A DNA stretch of 64,000 bases from Oceanihabitans sediminis (lineage in GTDB: Bacteria; Bacteroidota; Bacteroidia; Flavobacteriales; Flavobacteriaceae): contig NZ_QPIG01000003.1 in NCBI RefSeq assembly GCF_003337215.1, positions 248,001-312,000 of the forward strand. Direction: 5' to 3'. The position numbers and the translations under genes were made by a program. Positions 1 to 7,887 of this stretch are shown one piece after another. The notes beneath the pieces were generated by a model. That model was not told the origin of the DNA. It was given only the letters and a program-made list of their open reading frames with translations, and did no database searches. The first letter of the stretch is position 1; each line of letters opens with the position of its first letter.

Positions 1-897
1 AATAGAAGCAGCTGTTGTGTTTCCGTACTTTTGGATATTGTTAAAAACTTGATCATCGTTTAAACCAAATTTCTTTTGAACAAACTGAGCAATTCGAAGA
101 TTCGCTTGATGCGGAATCAACATATCTATCGCTTCCTTGGTTAATTTATTTTTCATTAATCCTTCCATTATCACTTCACTAAAACGAACTACAGCGTTTT
201 TAAACACAAATTGTCCGTTCATATGTGGAAAATAACTTTCGTCATTAGGGTCATTATCTTTTAAAATATCATTCACCCAACGTTTACCCATTCCTGGTGC
301 AACTAATACTAGTTCTTCTGCATGTTCTCCTTGTGAATGTAAATGCGTAGATAAAATTCCTTTATCTGTTTTTTCTTCTCTTGTTAAAACTACTGCTCCT
401 GCTCCATCTCCAAAAATAACAGTAACTCCGCGCCCTCTTGTTGTTTTATCTAATCCGTGAGAGTGTAACTCACTTCCTATAACTAGAATGTTTTTATACA
501 TTCCTGTTTTAATAAAATTATCGGCTACAGATAGCGCATAAATAAAACCAGAACATTGGTTACGCACATCTAAAGCTCCAACGGTTTTAATACCTAAAGC
601 ATGCTGCACTTGCACTCCTGGTCCAGGAAAATACATGTCTGGACTTAAAGTAGCAAAAATAATAAAATCTATATCATCTTTATCAATCCCTGCTCTTTCA
701 ATAGCTATTTTGGCAGCTTTCACTCCCATAGTTGCTGTAGTATCGCCAGATCCAGGCTTTACCCATCTTCTTTCCTTAATCCCGGTACGTTCTGTAATCC
801 ATTCATCGTTAGTATCCATCATTTTGGATAAATCATCATTTGTAACTACGTTATCAGGTACATACTTACCAAGTCCTATTATTTTCGAATTGTACAT
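1..897 (-). CDS. fabH: beta-ketoacyl-ACP synthase III, C-terminus cut off by window edge
   Basis: FabH condenses acetyl-CoA with malonyl-ACP to start type II fatty acid synthesis in the cytosol. The minus-strand frame is open from an ATG at 897 to base 1 (299 codons) and begins MYNSKIIGLGKYVPDN. The Cys-His-Asn catalytic set is visible: Cys115 in VRNQCSGF, His263 in PHQAN and Asn293 in YGNTTAAS. The His-Asn spacing of 30 equals that of E. coli FabH. About 30 C-terminal residues lie outside the window. It is divergent from the peptidase gene at 1107, so its promoter lies within 898-1106. The identification is secure; whether this is the main FabH or a paralogue cannot be told here. Confidence 0.93.
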   Translation of the reverse strand, partial: MYNSKIIGLGKYVPDNVVTNDDLSKMMDTNDEWITERTGIKERRWVKPGSGDTTATMGVKAAKIAIERAGIDKDDIDFIIFATLSPDMYFPGPGVQVQHALGIKTVGALDVRNQCSGFIYALSVADNFIKTGMYKNILVIGSELHSHGLDKTTRGRGVTVIFGDGAGAVVLTREEKTDKGILSTHLHSQGEHAEELVLVAPGMGKRWVNDILKDNDPNDESYFPHMNGQFVFKNAVVRFSEVIMEGLMKNKLTKEAIDMLIPHQANLRIAQFVQKKFGLNDDQVFNNIQKYGNTTAASI

Positions 898-1106
898 TAA
901 AAATCTTTATTCGCAACCCTCGTTTAATTGAAAATTACATGTTTAACAGCGTGCAATTTAACTATTTCAAAAGTAAGAGGTTCCTATATCTAAAAATATT
1001 TATTATGCATGCATAATAAACAAAGGCTTTTACTCCCATTTCCCCTAAGGGATCTTACATTGTTTTCCTTATCTTTCGCTTTTTTAAAAATTAACACTAT
1101 TTAATT

Positions 1107-3548
1107 ATGAAATCATGGATTAATTACATCCTGCTATTTATTGTAATTGCAGGGTATTCACAAGAAAACCTCAGCTATCAAAAACCTCACAAAAACGTAC
1201 TAGAATTAGCCGAAGCTCCTTTAGCTCCTAGTACAATAATGGATAGTAAAGGGGAAAACATTGTATTCTTATACAGAAGTGCTTATAAAAGCATTGAAGA
1301 ACTATCTGAAACCGAAATGCGTCTTGGTGGTTTACGTATAAATCCAGTAACTAATATTGGTAGTCGAACTAGATACTATAATAATATAGAAGTAAAAAAT
1401 AACATAAAAGGAAATCCTAAAGCGGTTTCAGGTTTACCAGAAAATGGCCGATTTGCAAATTTCTCATGGTCGCCTAACCAAAAATATATGAGCTTTACCA
1501 ATACTGTTTCAACGGGAGCAGAATTATGGATATTAGACATAAAAAATGGAAGCGCTAAAAAACTAACAGAACCACAATTAAACGCAAATATGCGTACTCC
1601 CGCAGTTTGGTTCAAAAACAGTGAAGCTTTACTAGTTAAAATGTTACCTAAAAACAGAAAAGCTTTAATCAACACGAAAGAAGCTGTTCCTACAGGACCA
1701 ACAATTTCAGTAAGTGAAGCTGGTGTAAAAGCGCAAAATCGTACTTATCAAGATTTACTAAAAAACAAAAATGACGAGCATAATTTTGAGCAATTAGCGC
1801 AAGCAGAATTACATAAAGTAACTCTAGATGGTAATTCAAGCTTATGGAAAGCATCAGACATGTATCGTCGTATTTCATTTTCACCAGATGGTAATTATGT
1901 GCTAATTACAACCATACAAAAACCATTCTCGTACTTAGTTCCTTATTCTAGATTCCCTTCAGAAACTATCGTTTATACATCTAATGGAGATCTAGTAAAA
2001 TCTATGCTTCAAGTTCCTTTGATTGAAGATTTACCAAAAGGTTTTATGGCAGAACGTACAGGAATGCGTGACCTTGGTTGGAGAGATGATAAACCAGCTA
2101 CATTATATTGGGCAGAAGTTTTAGATGGCGGAGATCCTGCAAATGAAGTTCCTTTCCGTGACGAAGTTTTTCAACAAGACGCTCCTTTTAACGGAAAAGT
2201 GACTTCTATATTAAAAACAAAAGATCGTTTTAGCAGCATTACTTGGGGAACAGACAATATTGCAATTGCCCATGACTACTGGTGGAATACTAGAAACACA
2301 AGAACGTATGTTTTTAACCCTTCAAACGCAAATATAGAGCCAACAGTTCTGTTCGACAGAAACTACCAAGATGCATATAGCAACCCTGGAAATTTTGTTT
2401 ACACTAAAAATGAATTCAACGAATATGTTTTAGAATTAAATAATAACAAAGCATATTTAATTGGTGAAGGCTATACCGAAGCTGGTAAGTTTCCGTTTGT
2501 AGATGAAATAAACCTAAATACACAAAAAACGAAACGCTTATACCAATCTACTTTAACTGAAAAAGTAGAAAGTATCCGTTCTGCTGTAAACGCAAAAGAA
2601 GGAACGTTTTTAGTTAGTATAGAATCTAAAAACGAATATCCTAATTATTACATCAGGAACATTAAAAAGAAAAACAAGCTTACAGCTTTAACTTCTTTTG
2701 AAAACCCTTTCAAGAGTATTCAAAATGTTAAAAAAGAAGTAATCACTTACAAACGTGAAGACGGATTAGATTTATCTGGAACACTTTACTTACCTACAGA
2801 TTATGAAAAAGGCAAAAAATACCCAATGATTTTATGGGCTTACCCTCGTGAATATAAAGACAAGAAAAGTGCAGGTCAAAATACATCTAGCTCAAACGAA
2901 TTCACTTACCCATTCTACGGTTCCCCTATTTATTGGGTTACTAGAGGTTATGTAGTTTTAGACGATGCTGCTTTCCCTATTATTGGTGAAGGAGACGAAC
3001 AACCAAACGATACTTTTATCAAACAATTAGTAAGCAACGGAAAAGCTGCAATAGATGCTGTAGATGCATTAGGTTATGTAGACAGAAACCGAGTAGCTGT
3101 TGGTGGTCATAGTTATGGTGCGTTTATGACGGCAAACTTATTATCTCACTCCAATTTATTCGCTGCAGGTATAGCAAGAAGTGGTGCATATAACAGAACC
3201 TTAACTCCTTTTGGTTTCCAAAGTGAAGAAAGGAACTATTGGGAAGCTCCAGAAGTGTACTACAATATGTCTCCGTTTATGCATGCTGAAAAAATGAAAA
3301 CACCATTATTATTAATTCATGGGGAGGCAGATAACAACTCAGGAACTTACCCATTACAAAGTGAGCGTTATTTCAACGCCTTAAAAGGATTAGGAGCTCC
3401 TGTTCGTTTAGTAATGCTTCCTAAAGAAAGTCATGGTTATGCTGCAAAAGAATCTATTTTACACATGCTTTGGGAACAAGACCAATGGCTAGAAGAACAT
3501 GTGAAAAACAAAAAAGAGGAAGAAACAGAATCTTCTTCAAAAAACTAA
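1107..3548 (+). CDS. secreted S9 prolyl-oligopeptidase family peptidase (glutamyl-endopeptidase-like, S9D type)
   Basis: This is an 813-residue exported serine peptidase. An N-terminal signal peptide (MKSWINYILLFIVIAGYSQ) precedes a beta-propeller-like region (about 50-530) and a C-terminal alpha/beta hydrolase domain. The catalytic triad is Ser669 in GGHSYGAF, Asp742 in HGEADNN and His776 in ESHGY. The stretch around the nucleophile (AAGIARSGAYNRTLTPFGFQ) closely resembles plant chloroplast glutamyl endopeptidase rather than classical prolyl oligopeptidase, so cleavage after Glu is a reasonable guess. It is a single gene followed by a strong terminator at 3571. The family is certain; the specificity is inferred. 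Confidence 0.88.
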   Translation: MKSWINYILLFIVIAGYSQENLSYQKPHKNVLELAEAPLAPSTIMDSKGENIVFLYRSAYKSIEELSETEMRLGGLRINPVTNIGSRTRYYNNIEVKNNIKGNPKAVSGLPENGRFANFSWSPNQKYMSFTNTVSTGAELWILDIKNGSAKKLTEPQLNANMRTPAVWFKNSEALLVKMLPKNRKALINTKEAVPTGPTISVSEAGVKAQNRTYQDLLKNKNDEHNFEQLAQAELHKVTLDGNSSLWKASDMYRRISFSPDGNYVLITTIQKPFSYLVPYSRFPSETIVYTSNGDLVKSMLQVPLIEDLPKGFMAERTGMRDLGWRDDKPATLYWAEVLDGGDPANEVPFRDEVFQQDAPFNGKVTSILKTKDRFSSITWGTDNIAIAHDYWWNTRNTRTYVFNPSNANIEPTVLFDRNYQDAYSNPGNFVYTKNEFNEYVLELNNNKAYLIGEGYTEAGKFPFVDEINLNTQKTKRLYQSTLTEKVESIRSAVNAKEGTFLVSIESKNEYPNYYIRNIKKKNKLTALTSFENPFKSIQNVKKEVITYKREDGLDLSGTLYLPTDYEKGKKYPMILWAYPREYKDKKSAGQNTSSSNEFTYPFYGSPIYWVTRGYVVLDDAAFPIIGEGDEQPNDTFIKQLVSNGKAAIDAVDALGYVDRNRVAVGGHSYGAFMTANLLSHSNLFAAGIARSGAYNRTLTPFGFQSEERNYWEAPEVYYNMSPFMHAEKMKTPLLLIHGEADNNSGTYPLQSERYFNALKGLGAPVRLVMLPKESHGYAAKESILHMLWEQDQWLEEHVKNKKEEETESSSKN

Positions 3549-3570
3549 AAAACTTTTAACTACCGTTTTT

Positions 3571-3603
3571 AAATGCCATTCCGTAAAGAATGGCATTTTT
3601 TTA
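3571..3603 (+). terminator. Rho-independent terminator of the S9 peptidase gene
   Basis: An 11-bp perfect inverted repeat (AAATGCCATTC, 3571-3581, against 3588-3598) with a six-base loop is followed by a T run, 22 bases after the stop codon. Confidence 0.85.
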
Positions 3604-3612
3604 TACTAAAAA

Positions 3613-3653
3613 TGTCAGTTTGTCACCTTTAACCTATTGGCATTTTTGTTGCT
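3613..3653 (+). promoter_or_regulatory. probable sigma-54 (-24/-12) promoter of htpG with upstream TGTCA direct repeat
   Basis: TTGGCATTTTTGTTGCT at 3637-3653 has GG (3639-3640) and GC (3651-3652) separated by exactly ten bases, the diagnostic RpoN spacing. Two TGTCA copies (3613-3617 and 3621-3625, eight bases apart) sit just upstream and could bind an activator. The predicted start near 3664 gives a leader of about 77 nt for htpG. No good TAnnTTTG housekeeping box was seen in this gap. Confidence 0.55.
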
Positions 3654-3741
3654 AATTGCTTAGCAGTAATATTTAACTAATTATTAATCATATTCCATCT
3701 TGATATTTTTCAAGACATAGGAATGACAAAATAAACAAATT

Positions 3742-5652
3742 ATGGCAAAAGGAAATATTAATGTTTCTGTAGAAAACATCTTCCCTTTAATTAAGAAATT
3801 TTTATACAGTGATCACGAAATATTTTTACGTGAGCTTATAAGTAATGGTACAGATGCAACTTTAAAGTTAAAGCACCTTACTAGTATTGGAGAATCTAAA
3901 TCGGAATACGGAAATCCTAAAATCGAAGTAAAAATCGATAAAGAAGGAAAAAAACTTCATATTATTGATCAAGGTTTAGGAATGACAGCTGATGAAGTGG
4001 AGAAATACATTAACCAAGTTGCTTTTTCTGGTGCCGAAGAATTTTTAGACAAATACAAAGACTCTGCAAAAGACTCTGGTATAATTGGTCACTTTGGTTT
4101 AGGATTCTACTCTGCTTTTATGGTTGCAGAAAAAGTAGAAATCATTACTAAATCACATACAGGAGCTCCTGCAGCACATTGGACTTGCGATGGTTCTCCA
4201 GAATTCACTCTAGAACCTCATGACAAAGAAGATAGAGGTACAGAAATCATTCTTCATATTGCAGAAGATTCAACAGAATTCTTAGAAGAAACTAGAATTC
4301 GTGAGTTATTAAACAAATACAACAAGTTTATGCCTATTCCAATTAAATTTGGAACTAAGGAAATAAACGACCCAGAGTTTACTCCAAAAACTACTACAGA
4401 TAAAGATGGTAAAGAAACAACAGAGCCACACAAAAAAATTACTGTAGATGATATAATCAACAACCCAAACCCAGCTTGGACAAAACAACCAGCAGAATTA
4501 GAGGATGAAGATTACAAAAACTTCTACCGCGAGTTGTACCCAATGCAGTTTGAGGAGCCATTATTCAACATTCACTTAAATGTAGATTATCCGTTCAATC
4601 TTACAGGTATCTTGTACTTCCCTAAGATGACGAATGATTTAAACATTCAAAAAGACAAAATTCAACTTTACCAAAACCAAGTATTCGTAACAGATAACGT
4701 AGAAGGTATAGTTCCTGAATTCTTAACTATGTTACGTGGTGTTATTGATTCGCCAGACATTCCGTTAAACGTATCTCGTTCTTATTTACAAGCAGATGGT
4801 GCGGTAAAGAAAATCTCTTCGTACATCACTCGTAAGGTAGCAGACAAATTAAAGTCCTTATTCAATAATAACAGAGAGGATTTCGAAAAGAAATGGGATG
4901 ATATCAAAATTGTTATTGAATACGGAATGCTTTCTGAAGAAAAATTCTTTGAAAAAGCAGATGCATTTGCATTATATCCAACTGTAGATGGTAAATACTA
5001 TACCTACGAAGAGCTATTCAATAAAATTAAAGCGAAGCAAACAGATAAAGATGGTAAGTTAGTAATCCTTTATGCTTCAAATAAAGACGAGCAACACAGT
5101 TATATCGAAGCTGCAAAAGCTAAAGATTACGAAGTATTATTATTAGACTCTCCTATCGTTTCTCACTTAATCCAGAAATTAGAAAGCACTAAAGAAAATA
5201 TTTCTTTTGCTCGTGTTGACGGTGATCACATCGACAACTTAATCAAGAAAGAAGATACTGCAATTTCTAAATTAAGCGAAGACGAAAAAAAATCTTTAGA
5301 CGAGCTTTTAAAAGAAACTATTCCTTCGGAAAAATTCATGGTACAATTAGAAGCAATGGATAGTAATGCTACTCCGTTTATGATTACACAACCAGAATTT
5401 ATGCGTCGTATGAAAGAGATGCAACAAACTGGAGGTGGCGGAATGTTTGGAATGGGTAATATGCCAGAAATGTATAACCTAATTGTAAACACAAACTCCG
5501 ACTTAGTTGGCGAAATTTTAAGCACTAAAACAAAGAAAAAACAAGAGCGTTTAATCACGCAGAGCTTAGACTTAGCAAGACTTTCGCAAGGCTTACTTAA
5601 AGGAGAAGAACTTACAAACTTCATCAAACGTAGCTACGAAATGATAAAATAA
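3742..5652 (+). CDS. htpG: molecular chaperone HtpG (Hsp90)
   Basis: HtpG is a cytosolic ATP-dependent Hsp90 chaperone acting as a dimer. The 636-residue protein begins MAKGNINVSVENIFPLIKKF. In the N-terminal GHKL ATPase domain, RELISNGTDA gives Glu31 (catalytic), Asn35 and Asp38; the glycine-rich lid appears as GHFGLGFYSAFMVAE. A short charged linker (around residues 215-235, TDKDGKETTEPHKK) precedes the middle domain, whose arginine loop is NVSRSYLQ. The C-terminal domain carries a Gly/Met-rich loop (GGGGMFGMGNMPEM). The gene is monocistronic between a terminator at 3571 and one at 5680, and the upstream element suggests sigma-54 control. Confidence 0.97.
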   Translation: MAKGNINVSVENIFPLIKKFLYSDHEIFLRELISNGTDATLKLKHLTSIGESKSEYGNPKIEVKIDKEGKKLHIIDQGLGMTADEVEKYINQVAFSGAEEFLDKYKDSAKDSGIIGHFGLGFYSAFMVAEKVEIITKSHTGAPAAHWTCDGSPEFTLEPHDKEDRGTEIILHIAEDSTEFLEETRIRELLNKYNKFMPIPIKFGTKEINDPEFTPKTTTDKDGKETTEPHKKITVDDIINNPNPAWTKQPAELEDEDYKNFYRELYPMQFEEPLFNIHLNVDYPFNLTGILYFPKMTNDLNIQKDKIQLYQNQVFVTDNVEGIVPEFLTMLRGVIDSPDIPLNVSRSYLQADGAVKKISSYITRKVADKLKSLFNNNREDFEKKWDDIKIVIEYGMLSEEKFFEKADAFALYPTVDGKYYTYEELFNKIKAKQTDKDGKLVILYASNKDEQHSYIEAAKAKDYEVLLLDSPIVSHLIQKLESTKENISFARVDGDHIDNLIKKEDTAISKLSEDEKKSLDELLKETIPSEKFMVQLEAMDSNATPFMITQPEFMRRMKEMQQTGGGGMFGMGNMPEMYNLIVNTNSDLVGEILSTKTKKKQERLITQSLDLARLSQGLLKGEELTNFIKRSYEMIK

Positions 5653-5679
5653 TCCAGTGATTATTTCAAATATAGAAGA

Positions 5680-5712
5680 AACCACTTTGAAACATCAAAG
5701 TGGTTTTTCTTT
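5680..5712 (+). terminator. Rho-independent terminator of htpG
   Basis: An 11-bp perfect stem (AACCACTTTGA, 5680-5690, against 5695-5705) with a four-base loop is followed by TTTCTTTTT. Confidence 0.88.
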
Positions 5713-5717
5713 TTAAC

Positions 5718-5725
5718 TATATTTG
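5718..5725 (+). promoter_or_regulatory. -7 box TATATTTG for the dihydrouridine synthase gene
   Basis: This is a perfect Bacteroidetes TAnnTTTG box 17 bases before the ATG, directly after the htpG terminator tail. The -33 element is not obvious. Confidence 0.6.
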
Positions 5726-5742
5726 CCCAACTAATTTTTTAG

Positions 5743-6699
5743 ATGGCAATAACCTTACTTTCGTCTCCTTTACAAGGCTTTACAGATTTCAGATTCCGTA
5801 ATGCCTTTCATCATTATTTTGGTGGAATTGACACTTTTTATGCACCGTATATTCGTTTAAACGGAAAATTAAAAATCAAGCAGTCTTACCAAAACGATTT
5901 ACAACTAGAAAATAATTCAACAACAAACCTCATTCCGCAGGTAATGACAAACGATGCAGATGAGTTTCTGTTTGTTGTAAAATATGTGCAAAGCCTAGGT
6001 TATAAAGAATTAAACTGGAACTTAGGTTGCCCATACCCTATGGTTACCAAATCTGGAATGGGCTCCGGATTAATTTGTAACCCCACAAAAATTGATGAAA
6101 TTCTAAAAAGAGCGCATAACGAAACAGATATAACTGTTTCTATGAAAATGAGAATGGGTTACGAACATGCAGAAGAAATTTTAGACACCTTCCCTATTCT
6201 AGACAATTATCCGCTTAAAAGCATTGCCATTCATGCCAGAATCGGAAAACAACTTTATAAAGGTCCTGTAGATTTAGAAGCTTTTTCTCGTTGCTTAGAT
6301 AGCACAAAACACAAATTATATTATAACGGAGATATTACAAGTGTAGAAGCTTTTCAAAAAATACAAGAACGCTTCCCAAGTATCGATCATTTTATGATTG
6401 GCCGCGGATTAATTGCAGATCCCTTTTTACCAAGTATGATAAAAAATAACACGAATGAATATCCTAAAAATCGTTGGGATATTTTTTCAGAATTTCACGA
6501 TACAATCTACCAACAATACGACGAATATCTTTCTGGCCCAACTCCTATTAAAATGAAAATGCTTGGATTTTGGGAGTATTTTTCACAATCTTTTTCTAAT
6601 CCCCAAAAAACCTACAAGGCAATTAAAAAAGCTGGTAATCAAGTAAAATATAAGAATGCTGTTAGTGAAATATTAAGTAAAGAGAGAAAACTATCTTAA
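5743..6699 (+). CDS. tRNA-dihydrouridine synthase (DusC-like)
   Basis: This FMN enzyme reduces uridine to dihydrouridine in the D loop of tRNA using NADPH. The 318-residue TIM-barrel protein shows the family order: SSPLQGFTDFRFRNAF at the N-terminus, the substrate-pocket motif NWNLGCPYPMVTKSGMG with catalytic Cys96, then KMRMGY, HARIGKQLYKGP and the FMN phosphate motifs YNGDI and GRGLIADPF. The total length and Cys position fit DusC-type enzymes. A TATATTTG box lies just upstream, and a 90-base gap follows before the next gene. Confidence 0.9.
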   Translation: MAITLLSSPLQGFTDFRFRNAFHHYFGGIDTFYAPYIRLNGKLKIKQSYQNDLQLENNSTTNLIPQVMTNDADEFLFVVKYVQSLGYKELNWNLGCPYPMVTKSGMGSGLICNPTKIDEILKRAHNETDITVSMKMRMGYEHAEEILDTFPILDNYPLKSIAIHARIGKQLYKGPVDLEAFSRCLDSTKHKLYYNGDITSVEAFQKIQERFPSIDHFMIGRGLIADPFLPSMIKNNTNEYPKNRWDIFSEFHDTIYQQYDEYLSGPTPIKMKMLGFWEYFSQSFSNPQKTYKAIKKAGNQVKYKNAVSEILSKERKLS

Positions 6700-6788
6700 A
6701 TATTCTTTGATAAAAGCTTTAAATTTTAAAAACTTCTACTTGTTATTAAACAATTTTCAATCTATCTTATAGCCTTTAAGTATTTTAA

Positions 6789-7850
6789 ATGGATGAAAAG
6801 CTAATTTCAAAGAAAAAACCAGCATTTCCAATAACCGAAATGTTATCAAATTACCTTACTGTAGAAGGCCGAAATATTAAAATCCCAATTTTTTATGAAG
6901 ACTTACTGCGCTTTCAGGGTGCGGTAGAAATTTTCGACGACAACGGTAAAGACACCCTTTGGATTAGTTGCTACTATGCCGAACACGAAAGAGACGAGAT
7001 TGAACACAGCTTAAAACAAATGTATGCAATTCTGCATTCCGATGGTAGCGATGTTATTTTACCTTATCTTAATATTGACAGTATAGACTTCTGCACCTTC
7101 GGTAACACCAAGCCTTTCCGTGTAAAAATCAGAAATATCATCAATGACAATTATGTCTTTTTATATGTAAAAAAAGCAGATGCATCTAGAATTTATGGCT
7201 TAGAATTAGAGCATATCCTATCTCCAAACCATATTAATTTCTTGGTACATAAAGACACACTAATAGAAGAGCATATTTCCGGAATTCCAGGAGATACTTT
7301 TATTGAAAGTCATTTAGATAAAATCCCAGAACAAGACAAACGCGCCTTAGCAAAAGAATTTGTAAAATTTAACGAACGCTGTTTTGTTAGGCTTTTAGCC
7401 GATATGAGATCCTATAATTACGTAATTGTAATTACACACGATTTTGATAGAATCCAATACAGAATACGAGCAATAGATTTTGACCAACAAAGCTTTGAAG
7501 GAAATCCCAAAGTGTATAAACCTCAATTTCTTAAAGAAAACAATGCTTTGGTTCAAATGAGTTTAGAAGTACTAACTCCAGAATCTATAGAGCAATATAA
7601 AATTGAAGAACGCTCACTTCTTGCTAAACGTGCAAATAGCGAACAAGAAAGATTAGAAGAGCTTATTAATTGCATGAAGCAAGATGAAATTTCATTTCCG
7701 GAAAAAATTGACGAATTAAAGTATGGTCTATTTGAACTTACTGGAGATGTACATTTTAAAAAATCTAATAATATGGGCGAAATACTAAGTACCGCACTAG
7801 ATTTTATTATTAGAAATTACAAGAGTGAAAATCCATACATCATAAAATAA
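6789..7850 (+). CDS. conserved-looking cytosolic protein with kinase-like motifs, next to pyruvate carboxylase
   Basis: I do not recognise this 353-residue protein as a named family. It has no signal peptide or membrane segment. Several positions resemble a degenerate protein/aminoglycoside kinase fold in the right order: a VFLYVKK strand (Lys128/129), acidic helix residues Glu139/Glu141, a hinge-like LIEEHISGIPGD segment (158-169), the catalytic-loop pattern D-x4-N (Asp205 to Asn210 in LADMRSYN) followed by hydrophobic YVIVI, and an IDFD motif (Asp230/Asp232) in the place of DFG. The C-terminal third is helical and charged. Only 37 bases separate it from pyc, so the two are probably co-transcribed. 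That it is a gene is certain; the kinase idea is an inference from motif order alone. Confidence 0.85.
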   Translation: MDEKLISKKKPAFPITEMLSNYLTVEGRNIKIPIFYEDLLRFQGAVEIFDDNGKDTLWISCYYAEHERDEIEHSLKQMYAILHSDGSDVILPYLNIDSIDFCTFGNTKPFRVKIRNIINDNYVFLYVKKADASRIYGLELEHILSPNHINFLVHKDTLIEEHISGIPGDTFIESHLDKIPEQDKRALAKEFVKFNERCFVRLLADMRSYNYVIVITHDFDRIQYRIRAIDFDQQSFEGNPKVYKPQFLKENNALVQMSLEVLTPESIEQYKIEERSLLAKRANSEQERLEELINCMKQDEISFPEKIDELKYGLFELTGDVHFKKSNNMGEILSTALDFIIRNYKSENPYIIK

Positions 7851-7887
7851 CACACACAACTAAACAACATAACACACAACTAAAAAG

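Noticed and set aside
635-931. Plus-strand open frame of 98 codons
   Set aside because: It is antisense to the clear fabH frame and has no family features.
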